Assembly (NCBI GenBank): GCA_001915575.1
Contig: MNQT01000027.1
Coordinates: forward strand, 125,872-189,871
Direction of reading: 5' to 3'
From: Bacteroides sp. CAG:1060_57_27
GTDB lineage: Bacteria > Bacteroidota > Bacteroidia > Bacteroidales > UBA932
DNA: 64,000 nt
Shown: positions 1 to 7,554 of the stretch, piece after piece
Layout: each line of letters begins with the position of its first letter
Numbering within the stretch: position 1 is the first letter of the stretch
Notes under the pieces: generated by a model
Database searches by the model: none
What the model was told of the DNA's origin: nothing
What the model saw: only the letters and a program-made list of their open reading frames with translations
Program-made: the position numbers and the translations under genes

Positions 1-841
1 CTTCGGGAATGGCGGCCACGGCGAGCGACACCGCCGTCATGAACATGTCCATGAGGTTCCGGCCGTAGAGCAGGCCTATGCCGAGTATAAGCACGCAGGT
101 CACGAGACAGACTACGGCCAGTGTCTGGCCGAGCTTGTCGAGACGCACCTGCATGGGAGTCCTCATGTCGGGCACGGACTGGATCATCGAGGCGATCTTG
201 CCTACCTCGGTCCTCGTTCCGGTCGCCACCACCACGCCCTTGCCGTGTCCGTAGGTGACGCTGCACGAGCTGTAGGCCATGTTGAGCCTGTCGCCTATGG
301 GGGCATCGGCCGGAACGTCTGCCGCCGCATCCTTCTCTACCGGAACCGATTCGCCCGTGAGCGCGGCCTCCTGCACCTTGAGGTTCACCGACTCGAGCAG
401 CCTGAGGTCGGCGGGGACGCTGTCGCCCGTCTCGACCGAGACTATGTCCCCCACCACGAGCTCGCGCGACTCGATGACGCTCATCATTCCGTCCCTAATC
501 ACCTTGCAGTGGGGAGCGGACATCTTCTCCAGCGCGTCCAGCGACTTCTCGGCCTTGGATTCCTGGAGCATGCCTATTATCGCGTTGGCGACCAGTATCA
601 CGAGTATGATCAGGGCGTCTGTCACTCCTTCGCCGTTGATGTACCCCGTCACGCCGGATATGACCGCGGCCACGATGAGCACTATTATCATGAAACTCTT
701 GAACTGGCTTATGAACTTCTGGAAGAGAGTGGTGTGCCTGGTCTTCTCGAATTCGTTGTAGCCGTCGTGCAGCAGCCGCTGCCGCGCCTCTTCCGACGAA
801 AGGCCCTGCACCGGATCTGTGTTAGGAATATTCCTGTCCAT
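1..841 (-). CDS. Calcium-type P-type ATPase, N-terminal part (runs off window)
   Basis: Cation-pumping P-type ATPase of the PacL/PMCA class in the inner membrane, driving ion export with ATP. Only the first 280 residues lie in the window; the frame stays open to base 1. Visible in order: an N-terminal cation-ATPase domain (DGYNEFEKTR), paired membrane helices at about 45-95, the actuator domain with the phosphatase motif TGESVPVEK, then helices 3 and 4 ending in the ion-site stretch VAAIPE, the start of the family's PEGL motif. The phosphorylation DKTGT motif must lie beyond the edge. The ATG at 841 gives MDRNIPNTDP. It is divergent from the AraC-type gene at 970. The class is secure; calcium specificity is an inference from family resemblance. 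Confidence 0.9.
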   Translation of the reverse strand, partial: MDRNIPNTDPVQGLSSEEARQRLLHDGYNEFEKTRHTTLFQKFISQFKSFMIIVLIVAAVISGVTGYINGEGVTDALIILVILVANAIIGMLQESKAEKSLDALEKMSAPHCKVIRDGMMSVIESRELVVGDIVSVETGDSVPADLRLLESVNLKVQEAALTGESVPVEKDAAADVPADAPIGDRLNMAYSSCSVTYGHGKGVVVATGTRTEVGKIASMIQSVPDMRTPMQVRLDKLGQTLAVVCLVTCVLILGIGLLYGRNLMDMFMTAVSLAVAAIPE

Positions 842-847
842 CTTTGT

Positions 848-905
848 CTGAAATGTTTCCAACAATAAAATGTATGCAACAATTAAACTGAAATGTCTCC
901 GAAAC
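848..905. promoter_or_regulatory. Three repeated operator-like boxes between the ATPase and AraC genes
   Basis: Three copies of an AAATGT-led box stand at 851-865, 868-882 and 891-905: AAATGTTTCCAACAA, AAATGTATGCAACAA and AAATGTCTCCGAAAC. The outer two sit in 13-bp direct repeats (CTGAAATGT then T/C then TCC) exactly 40 bp apart. They lie between the ATPase promoter and its start codon, so a bound protein would block the ATPase. The neighbouring AraC-type protein is the obvious candidate binder; this is inference. Confidence 0.45.
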
Positions 906-919
906 ACGGAAACCGACTG

Positions 920-927
920 CAAAGTTA
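920..927 (-). promoter_or_regulatory. Predicted -7 promoter element for the P-type ATPase
   Basis: TAACTTTG on the minus strand matches the Bacteroidetes -7 consensus TAnnTTTG and lies 79 nt before the ATPase start codon. No clear TTTG is seen 19 nt upstream. Confidence 0.6.
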
Positions 928-969
928 AGTCTGCAAGCACGATTTTTGATAACAAAAATTTACTTAAAG

Positions 970-1770
970 ATGTCAAAAATTTCCACTGATACGAATCCCG
1001 CCAGACTCAAGGGCGGCGAAAGGACCCTGGTGCTGGCAATCCCGCAGGAGGACTGCGGAGAGGTGAACATCGGAGGGCGCGGCTATGTCCTGTCGAAAGA
1101 CAGCGCGGCCGTGCTCTCTCCCGGCATGGATTTCGACGGGGGCCTCAACCCGCACGGAGGCTGGCGCCTGGTACTTTCCGTACCTCTCGAGACGGTTATG
1201 GAGCTGCCCTCACCGTTCGACACCGACCTCGTCTCCCATGCGAGGCTCCGTCCCGTAGTGCAGCTCACGGAACATGAGCTCGGGATGCTGGAGCGGCTGT
1301 ACGGCATGCTCCGCAGCACCCTATCCGAAAGCCAGTCCCCGTTCGGCGAGGAGGTCGCGAAATCTATCGTGTTCGCGATGCTTTACCGTCTCGGCAACAT
1401 ATACGCAAGGCTCGGAAACGGCAGGGACCTGGACACGGCGGGGAGCAACGAGAGGCTCTCCGACGAATTCTTCGCCCTGCTCGCAAGGCACTACAAGACC
1501 GAGCGCAAGGTCAGCTTCTATGCAGGCAGGATGTCCGTGACACCGAAGTACCTGACGAGGGCGATGCAGAAGATAACAGGCAAGAGCGCCAAGCAGTGGA
1601 TGGACGAAGCCATAATTCTGGAGATAAAGAACCTGCTCAGGACAAGCGACCTGACGGTGCTGCAGATTTCAGAGGCGCTGGGCTTCAGCACGCCTTCGGC
1701 TATGATACAGTACTTCCGCAAGCATAGCGGCCAGACTCCGGCACGCTACAGGAAGGACGGGAAGTGGTAA
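970..1770 (+). CDS. AraC-family transcriptional regulator
   Basis: DNA-binding regulator of 266 residues. The C-terminal ~100 residues carry a typical AraC pair of helix-turn-helix motifs: the first around VSFYAGRMSVTPKYLTRAMQ, the second around LTVLQISEALGFSTPSAM, followed by the family signature FRKHSGQTPARYRK. The N-terminal ~150 residues resemble a small sensor domain of the AraC cupin type but no ligand can be named. The ATG at 970 is preferred over an in-frame TTG at 946 because it starts MSKIST without AT-rich leader residues. It is divergent from the cation ATPase, suggesting that pump as a target, and convergent with murF, leaving only 10 bp between stop codons. Confidence 0.88.
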   Translation: MSKISTDTNPARLKGGERTLVLAIPQEDCGEVNIGGRGYVLSKDSAAVLSPGMDFDGGLNPHGGWRLVLSVPLETVMELPSPFDTDLVSHARLRPVVQLTEHELGMLERLYGMLRSTLSESQSPFGEEVAKSIVFAMLYRLGNIYARLGNGRDLDTAGSNERLSDEFFALLARHYKTERKVSFYAGRMSVTPKYLTRAMQKITGKSAKQWMDEAIILEIKNLLRTSDLTVLQISEALGFSTPSAMIQYFRKHSGQTPARYRKDGKW

Positions 1771-1780
1771 TATGAAGCCG

Positions 1781-3298
1781 CTACAGGGAGGGGATGACCT
1801 TCTCCATTTCGATGCCGCGGGAGCCCTTGATGAGGACGAGGGCTCCGCTGACCGGCCTTGCCGAAAGGTACGAGGCGAGCACGGCGGAGGATTCCGCCCA
1901 GAGGAACGGCTCCGGGGAGGCCGCGGAGCACCGCCCGTGGCTGTCGGCGTCTGACGCGTCGCCGCGGGCAGGCATGCCGCTTCCTGAGCCGCGGGCAGCC
2001 GTGTCGGTTCCGGAGCCACGGACAGGCATGTCAGTGCCGGATCCCGGCGCCGCGGAGACGTCCCGGACGACGGAGGTGTCCCTGACGGCGGAGATTTCTC
2101 CGTCGGGACCCGCAACAGTGTAGGCGCAGCCTTCTTCCTCGAGGGCGAGGCGGAACTGTTCTCCGACGAGGGCCGCGGGGATGCCGAGGGAGCGCAGCGT
2201 GCGGAGCACGCGGGCGTGCTCCCGCAGGGAGTCCGCCCCGAGCTCGAGCATCTCTCCGAGAAGCGCGAGCCTGCGCTCCGCGGCCGCTCCAGCGAAATTC
2301 TCTATCGCAGCGGCCATAGACGAGGGATTTGCGTTATATGCATCCACGATGAGCGTGTTTCTCTGCGTCTTCACGAGCTGCGAGCGCTGGTTCCCCGGCT
2401 CGAACGACTCGATCGCGGCTATCGCCGCATCCCTCGGCACTCCGAAGTAGTCCCCTACAGCTATGGCCGCAAGCACGTTGTCGGCATTGTATGAGCCTAT
2501 CAGGCGTGTCCTGACCGTCTTTCCGTCGAGGGCCAGCCTCAGGAAAGGCTCTGCGCCGCTCACGGGAAGGATCCCGACACCCTGGTAGCGCCTCCCGTAG
2601 CCGTAGCAGTGGCAGGGCTCCAGAGCGGCCCTCGCCTTAAGGGCCGCATCGTCCTCGTTGAGGAAAATCAGCGAGCCCCTGTGCGAGCCGAGATATCTGT
2701 ACAGCGCGGTCTTCGCGTCCAGCACGCCCTCGAAGGAGCCGAATCCCTGCAAGTGCGCCTTGCCGACATTGGTGATCAGGCCGTAGTCGGGCCAGCACAC
2801 CTGTACGAGCTTCTCTATGTCGTCCGGGTGGCTCGCGCCCATCTCTATCACCGCGATCTGCGTGTCGGGGCGTATCGACAGCAGCGAGAGAGGCACTCCT
2901 ATGTCGTTGTTGAGGTTGCCCTGAGTAGAGACGACCCTGTATTTCGCGCCGAGCACCAGGGATATCAGGTTCTTCGTGGTCGTCTTGCCGTTGGTGCCGG
3001 TGAGCCCCAGCACCGGCAGGGCACCGCCGCAGACATGGGTACGGTGATGCACGGCAAGCGCCTGAAGCGCCGCAAAAGCGTCCTCCACCCTTATAAGGCG
3101 CGGATCGTCGGGAAGGGCAGGACTGTCCACGACCGCATACGCCGCTCCTGCCTCCAGCGCCCGGAAGGCATAGTCGTTGCCGTCGAAGTTCTCTCCCTTG
3201 AGCGCGAAGAATATCTCCCCGCCGCATATCTTCCTGCTGTCCGTCGTGACACGGCAGCCGCATTCAGTATATTTTCCGTAAAGCTTCTCTATATCCAT
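1781..3298 (-). CDS. murF: UDP-N-acetylmuramoyl-tripeptide--D-alanyl-D-alanine ligase
   Basis: Adds D-Ala-D-Ala to the UDP-MurNAc-tripeptide, the last cytoplasmic step of the peptidoglycan precursor. The 505 residues show the Mur N-terminal fold (SRKICGGEIFFALKGENFDG), the ATP loop GLTGTNGKTTTK near residue 100, the ligase core (QGNLNNDIGVPLSL, EMGASHPDDI) and NANPSSM with LGEMLELG in the C-terminal domain. The family is usually about 430-460 residues. The excess is a low-complexity insertion near residues 395-455, partly built from 9-residue repeats (GSGTDMPVR-like), just before the conserved end LIKGSRGIEME. The ATG at 3298 gives MDIEKLYGKY. Its neighbour upstream is dut, 97 bp away on the same strand. 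Confidence 0.95.
   Translation of the reverse strand: MDIEKLYGKYTECGCRVTTDSRKICGGEIFFALKGENFDGNDYAFRALEAGAAYAVVDSPALPDDPRLIRVEDAFAALQALAVHHRTHVCGGALPVLGLTGTNGKTTTKNLISLVLGAKYRVVSTQGNLNNDIGVPLSLLSIRPDTQIAVIEMGASHPDDIEKLVQVCWPDYGLITNVGKAHLQGFGSFEGVLDAKTALYRYLGSHRGSLIFLNEDDAALKARAALEPCHCYGYGRRYQGVGILPVSGAEPFLRLALDGKTVRTRLIGSYNADNVLAAIAVGDYFGVPRDAAIAAIESFEPGNQRSQLVKTQRNTLIVDAYNANPSSMAAAIENFAGAAAERRLALLGEMLELGADSLREHARVLRTLRSLGIPAALVGEQFRLALEEEGCAYTVAGPDGEISAVRDTSVVRDVSAAPGSGTDMPVRGSGTDTAARGSGSGMPARGDASDADSHGRCSAASPEPFLWAESSAVLASYLSARPVSGALVLIKGSRGIEMEKVIPSL
1962..2042. repeat. Three 27-bp tandem repeats inside murF
   Basis: Units at 1962-1988, 1989-2015 and 2016-2042. Each begins CCGCGGGCAG or CCACGGACAG and ends TCCTGAG, TCCGGAG or GCCGGAT. 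They encode the 9-residue repeats GSGTDMPVR, GSGTDTAAR and GSGSGMPAR on the minus strand. The unit is a multiple of three, so copy number can change without breaking murF. Confidence 0.85.
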
Positions 3299-3395
3299 TT
3301 CGACCGGATGCTGTCTTAAGGTTTCTCCATATCAAAATCCCCATACCGGAGCATAAGCCTGACCGGGGCCGGAACAGTCCGGGCATCCGGCAGCC

Positions 3396-3830
3396 TCATT
3401 TTACTCCCGTGCTGCCGAAGCCTCCGCCGCCGCGCGCCGACTCCTCCAGGCTGTCCGCGGCCTCCCACTCTATCTTCTCGTGACGCGCGAGCACGAGCTG
3501 CGCTATCCTCTCGCCCCTCTCGACGACGAAAGGTCCGCTTCCAAGGTTCACGAGTATCACGCACACCTCTCCCCTGTAGTCGGAGTCTATCGTCCCGGGA
3601 GCGTTGAGCACCGTGACACCATTCCTGGCCGCGAGTCCGCTGCGCGGCCTGACCTGCACCTCGTAACCCGAAGGGATCTCCAGATACAGCCCGGTAGGCA
3701 CCAGCGCCCTGCCCAGAGGCGGTATCGTGACGGACTCGGCGTTGTCGGCACGCACGTCCATGCCGGCCGAAAATTCGGTAGCGTACTCCGGAAGGGAGTT
3801 TGCGCTGCGGTTAATTACCTTCACTTTCAT
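3396..3830 (-). CDS. dut: Deoxyuridine 5'-triphosphate nucleotidohydrolase
   Basis: Hydrolyses dUTP to dUMP and pyrophosphate, keeping uracil out of DNA and supplying dTMP synthesis. At 144 residues it is the normal length of the trimeric dUTPase. The five motifs are visible in order: AGMDVRA (1), [11 protein letters not shown] (2), [11 protein letters not shown] (3), [10 protein letters not shown] (4) and the C-terminal glycine-rich lid GGGGFGSTG (5). The catalytic Asp is in motif 3 and the stacking Phe of motif 5 is kept. The ATG at 3828-3830 gives MKVKVINRS. It lies between the LptF/G permease and murF on the same strand. The 142-bp gap upstream (3831-3972) is GC-rich with no gene seen. 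Confidence 0.96.
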   Translation of the reverse strand: MKVKVINRSANSLPEYATEFSAGMDVRADNAESVTIPPLGRALVPTGLYLEIPSGYEVQVRPRSGLAARNGVTVLNAPGTIDSDYRGEVCVILVNLGSGPFVVERGERIAQLVLARHEKIEWEAADSLEESARGGGGFGSTGVK

Positions 3831-3972
3831 ATTCGTAAAAACATATCGTCTTCCAGCGGTCTGCCGTTCATCAGCCTGAGGCGCCCGTTCCGTCCGCCCC
3901 GATTCCGCTCAGTCTTCCGGCCGGCCCTGTCCGGTCAGCGGTCAGCCCGGTCCGGCCCGTGGCGGGACGGCG

Positions 3973-5049
3973 TCATTTGGGCGCCATGCGGTACAGCGCC
4001 GCGGCCACGGCGGCGAACAGCACGTTCGGTATCCACAGGGCTATTCCAGGCGGCAGCGTGTTGGTATACACGAACATCTCGCTGAAGCGCAGGAAAAGTA
4101 TGTAGGTGAACGCCAGCGCTATCCCTATGCCCAGGTTCCAGCCTATCCCGCCCCTCTTCTTCTTCGAAGACAGGCTAACTCCCATTATGGTGAGTATTAT
4201 GGCCGAGAACGGCATCGCGTAGCGCCTGTTCTTCTCTATCTTGGCATACATCACGTTCGCGTCGCCCCTCATGGTCTGCGTCCGGATGAGGTCGTTCAGG
4301 TCCTTTATGGGGAGCGTCTCCACGGTCTTGTCGTTGTTGAACAGGTCCTTGATCGTAAGGGCTATCACGGTGTCGACCCTCTCCCTGAACTCCACCCTGT
4401 CGGCAAGACCCTCGGAATAGTAGCGCGTATAGACCTTCCTGAGGTTCCAGCCCGCCGTCGTACTGTCCCACACCGCGTTCTGCGCGCTGACCTTCTTCAC
4501 GAGCTGCCCGTCCTTCACGTCCTCTATCGTGAAACGGTAGCCCGTGTTGTTCCATCGGCTGAAGGACTCTATGTACACATACTGGCCCGGAGCTATCTGG
4601 TAATGGATGTCCCTCACCGTGGTGTTGCCTGTCTTCACGTACTTGCTCTCGAACTCTATCCTCGTGGCGTTCGAGCGAGGTATCACATAGAGGTTGAGCG
4701 CGAGCGAGAACGAGGCTATCAAGGCGGCGCAGCAGACATACGGCACCAGCATGCGCCTGTAGCTCACTCCGCCGGACAGTATAGCGATTATCTCCGAGTT
4801 CGCAGCCATGCGCGAGGTGAAGAATATCACTGTGATGAACACGAACAGCGGGGAGAACATGTTCATGAAGTAGGGAATGAAGTTCAGGTAGTAGTCGAAC
4901 ACTATCTCCCGCAGCGGAGCCTCGTTCTTCACGAAGTTCTCTATCTTCTCCGAGATGTCGAAGACGATGACTATCCCTATTATCAGAATCAGGGACATGA
5001 AGAAAGTCAGGATGAACTTTCTGGATATGTACAGGTCTATCTTCTTCAT
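3973..5049 (-). CDS. LptF/LptG-family permease (YjgP/YjgQ)
   Basis: Membrane subunit of the lipopolysaccharide export ABC system that extracts LPS from the inner membrane and passes it to the periplasmic bridge. The 358-residue protein has the family layout: N-terminal helices beginning KKIDLYISRKFILTFFMSL, two more helices near residues 50-110, a long periplasmic beta-jellyroll region (about 120-270), and three C-terminal helices ending ALYRMAPK. The ATG at 5049 is chosen over an upstream in-frame ATG at 5106 because that one would overlap tgt by 43 bp and adds non-conserved residues. With the chosen start the gap to tgt is 14 bp, so the two form an operon. It cannot be assigned firmly to LptF or LptG. 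Confidence 0.9.
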   Translation of the reverse strand: MKKIDLYISRKFILTFFMSLILIIGIVIVFDISEKIENFVKNEAPLREIVFDYYLNFIPYFMNMFSPLFVFITVIFFTSRMAANSEIIAILSGGVSYRRMLVPYVCCAALIASFSLALNLYVIPRSNATRIEFESKYVKTGNTTVRDIHYQIAPGQYVYIESFSRWNNTGYRFTIEDVKDGQLVKKVSAQNAVWDSTTAGWNLRKVYTRYYSEGLADRVEFRERVDTVIALTIKDLFNNDKTVETLPIKDLNDLIRTQTMRGDANVMYAKIEKNRRYAMPFSAIILTIMGVSLSSKKKRGGIGWNLGIGIALAFTYILFLRFSEMFVYTNTLPPGIALWIPNVLFAAVAAALYRMAPK

Positions 5050-5063
5050 CCTTGTCCCGACGG

Positions 5064-6194
5064 CTACAGCCTTTTTCCGAGATCCGCCGTCACCGAATCC
5101 TTCCATGCGGCGAAATCGCCCTTCACTATATGCTCCCTGGCCTGCCTTACGAGGTCGAGGTAGAACGCGAGGTTGTGCTCGCTGGCGAGCATGGCCGCGA
5201 ACATCTCACCGGCCTTGAAGAGGTGGTGCAGGTACGCGCGCGAATACCTGTGGTCGACAAAGGAAGTGCCGGCAGGGTCTATCTCCGTGAAATCGTCCGC
5301 CCACTTGGCGTTGCGCATGTTCATGATTCCGTTCCAGGTGAAGAGCATGCCGTTGCGCGCGTTGCGCGTCGGCATCACGCAGTCGAACATGTCGACCCCG
5401 CGCGCTATGCCTTCGAGTATGTTGGCCGGAGTGCCCACGCCCATAAGGTATCTCGGGGCGTCCTCAGGGAGCAGCGGGCAGACGAGCTCCAGCATCTCGT
5501 ACATCTTCTCGGTTGGCTCTCCTACGGCGAGACCGCCTATCGCGAAGCCTTCCGCACCGGTCTGCACCGCATGGTCGGCAGCCTCCCTGCGCAGGTCGGG
5601 ATATACGCAGCCCTGCACTATGGGGAAGAAGGTCTGCGAATAGCCGTACAGCGGCTCCGTCTGCCTGAAGCGGGCGGAGAACCTCTCGAGCCAGGACTTG
5701 GTGAGGTCGAGGCTCCTGCGGGCATACGAATGGTCGGCGTCGCCAGGACAGCATTCGTCGAGGGCCATCATTATGTCGGCGCCTATGACGCGCTGGGTGT
5801 CGACGTTGTTCTCCGGCGTGAAGACATGCCTGGAGCCGTCGATATGGCTCTGGAAGGTACAAGCCTCGGGAGTCAGGCGGCGTATCTGCGCGAGCGAGAA
5901 CACCTGGAAGCCGCCGCTGTCGGTAAGTATCGGCCTGTCCCAGGACTCGAAGCTGTGGAGGCCTCCGGCGGCGCGCAGGGTGTCGAGGCCGGGGCGCAGG
6001 TACAGGTGATAGGTGTTGCCCAGGATGATCTCCGCCCCGATGTCGTCCACGAGGTCGCGGTGGTACACCCCCTTGACGGAACCGACCGTCCCGACGGGCA
6101 TGAATATGGGAGTATGTATGTCGCCGTGGTCGGTCGACAGCACGCCGGTGCGGGCGTCGCTGTGCGGATCGGTGGCGCTTAGCGTAAATTTCAT
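5064..6194 (-). CDS. tgt: tRNA-guanine transglycosylase
   Basis: Exchanges the anticodon guanine of Asp, Asn, His and Tyr tRNAs for preQ1 (queuosine pathway). The 376 residues show the base-recognition motif DSGGFQVFSL, the GSRHVFTPE stretch, ALDECCP, GGLAVGEP, and the nucleophile region FDCVMPTRNARNG. The C-terminal region differs from the classical enzyme. Where E. coli-type proteins have the zinc-binding C-x-C-x2-C, this one reads GTSFVDHRYSRAY without cysteines; the later SEHNLAF is kept. The ATG at 6194 gives MKFTLSATDP as in relatives. A -7 element ends 4 nt before this start. It leads a two-gene operon with the LptF/G permease. Confidence 0.95.
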   Translation of the reverse strand: MKFTLSATDPHSDARTGVLSTDHGDIHTPIFMPVGTVGSVKGVYHRDLVDDIGAEIILGNTYHLYLRPGLDTLRAAGGLHSFESWDRPILTDSGGFQVFSLAQIRRLTPEACTFQSHIDGSRHVFTPENNVDTQRVIGADIMMALDECCPGDADHSYARRSLDLTKSWLERFSARFRQTEPLYGYSQTFFPIVQGCVYPDLRREAADHAVQTGAEGFAIGGLAVGEPTEKMYEMLELVCPLLPEDAPRYLMGVGTPANILEGIARGVDMFDCVMPTRNARNGMLFTWNGIMNMRNAKWADDFTEIDPAGTSFVDHRYSRAYLHHLFKAGEMFAAMLASEHNLAFYLDLVRQAREHIVKGDFAAWKDSVTADLGKRL

Positions 6195-6198
6195 TCTG

Positions 6199-6206
6199 CA
6201 AAGATA
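6199..6206 (-). promoter_or_regulatory. Predicted -7 element for tgt, unusually close to the start codon
   Basis: TATCTTTG on the minus strand is an exact TAnnTTTG match. Only four bases separate it from the tgt ATG, so the transcript would begin at or within the start codon if this element is used. Confidence 0.55.
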
Positions 6207-6226
6207 GCAAATTCAAAACAGTTTTT

Positions 6227-6234
6227 TATTTTTG
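6227..6234 (+). promoter_or_regulatory. Predicted -7 element for the nucleoside transporter
   Basis: TATTTTTG matches TAnnTTTG and is followed by a 27-nt A-rich leader before the ATG at 6262. It lies 20 bp from the oppositely directed tgt element, forming a compact divergent promoter pair. Confidence 0.6.
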
Positions 6235-6261
6235 CATACTTACAAAACTAAAGACCAAGAA

Positions 6262-7554
6262 ATGAAGAATTCATCCGCCGTCAGCCTGAGACTGATAATA
6301 ATGAACTTCCTCGAGTTCGCCGTCTGGGGCGCATACCTGACCTCGATGGGAAGTTTCCTCGCCAAGTCGGACTTCGGTTCGCAGATCTGGCTTTTCTACG
6401 CGACACAGGGATTCGTCTCCATATTCATGCCAGCGCTCATGGGCATAGTGGCCGACAAGTGGGTTCCGGCCCAGAAGGTGCTTTCGCTGTGCCAGGGAGT
6501 TTCCGGAGCGGCTATGCTCGGAGCCGGACTGTACGCCATGAGCGCCGGGGCCGGCATCCAGTTCGGGATATTCTTCGCCCTCTATACGCTTAGCGTGGCC
6601 TTCTTCATGCCCACCATAGCGATAGCCAACTCAGTGGCTTACAACGCGCTCGAGAAGAACGGCAAGGATCCCGTCAAGGACTTCCCCCCGATCAGGGTGT
6701 TCGGCACCGTGGGCTTCATCTGCTCGATGCTCTTTGTGAACTTCATGACCGGCGCCGACGGAGTGCAGTTCCAGCACAGCTACAACCAGTTCATCGTTTC
6801 CGGTGCGCTCGGGCTCGTCCTCTGCATCTACGCGCTGACGCTTCCCGACTGTCCCTGCAAGCCCAGGAGCGCGGAGCGCCAGAGCTTCGCCGAGGCAACC
6901 GGACTCAGCGCGTTCAGGCTGTTCCGCAACGGGCAGTTCGCTATCTTCTTCATATTCTCGATGCTGCTCGGAGCCGCGCTGCAGATTACCAACGGCTACG
7001 CCAACACCTTCATAACCTCCTTCCAGGAGATTCCCGCCTATGCCGACACCTGGGGCGCGCGCAACGCCAACGCCCTGATTTCGCTGAGCCAGCTCTCGGA
7101 GACGCTCTGCATACTGCTGATCCCCCTGTTCCTCGGCAAGTTCGGCATCAAGAAGGTGATGCTCATCGCCATGTTCGCATGGGTGTTCCGCTTCGGCTTC
7201 TTCGGCCTCGGCAATCCCGGCAGCGGAGTATGGCTGTTCGTGCTGAGCTGCATAGTGTACGGCGTGGCGTTCGACTTCTTCAACATCTCGGGTTCGCTCT
7301 ATGTCAACGAGAATGTAGACAAGGGCATGCGTTCGTCCGCACAAGGCCTGTTCATGCTGATGACCAACGGCCTCGGCGCCTCGATAGGCACATGGGCGGC
7401 CGGACTCGTCGTGAACCATTTCGTCTACAACGCCGACACCCCCGACTGGAGTACGGCATGGTACATATTCGCCGCCTACGCCTTCGTAGTCGGAGTCCTG
7501 TTCATGATCCTGTTCAAGGATCCCAAGAAGCGGCATGGAGTTCAGGCTGATTGA
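6262..7554 (+). CDS. Nucleoside:H+ symporter family MFS transporter
   Basis: Inner-membrane major facilitator protein of 430 residues with about twelve hydrophobic helices, resembling the NupG nucleoside:proton symporter family. It starts with SLRLIIMNFLEFAVWGAYLT, the family's N-terminal helix, and carries ADKWVPAQKVL in the loop after helix 2 and IRVFGTVGFI before helix 5. The ATG at 6262 is used; an in-frame TTG at 6232 overlaps the promoter element. Its last 20 bp overlap the start of the next gene, so the two are probably translationally coupled. Purine salvage genes (PNP and an adenosine-type deaminase) occur elsewhere in the window, which fits nucleoside uptake, but the substrate is not proven. 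Confidence 0.85.
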   Translation: MKNSSAVSLRLIIMNFLEFAVWGAYLTSMGSFLAKSDFGSQIWLFYATQGFVSIFMPALMGIVADKWVPAQKVLSLCQGVSGAAMLGAGLYAMSAGAGIQFGIFFALYTLSVAFFMPTIAIANSVAYNALEKNGKDPVKDFPPIRVFGTVGFICSMLFVNFMTGADGVQFQHSYNQFIVSGALGLVLCIYALTLPDCPCKPRSAERQSFAEATGLSAFRLFRNGQFAIFFIFSMLLGAALQITNGYANTFITSFQEIPAYADTWGARNANALISLSQLSETLCILLIPLFLGKFGIKKVMLIAMFAWVFRFGFFGLGNPGSGVWLFVLSCIVYGVAFDFFNISGSLYVNENVDKGMRSSAQGLFMLMTNGLGASIGTWAAGLVVNHFVYNADTPDWSTAWYIFAAYAFVVGVLFMILFKDPKKRHGVQAD

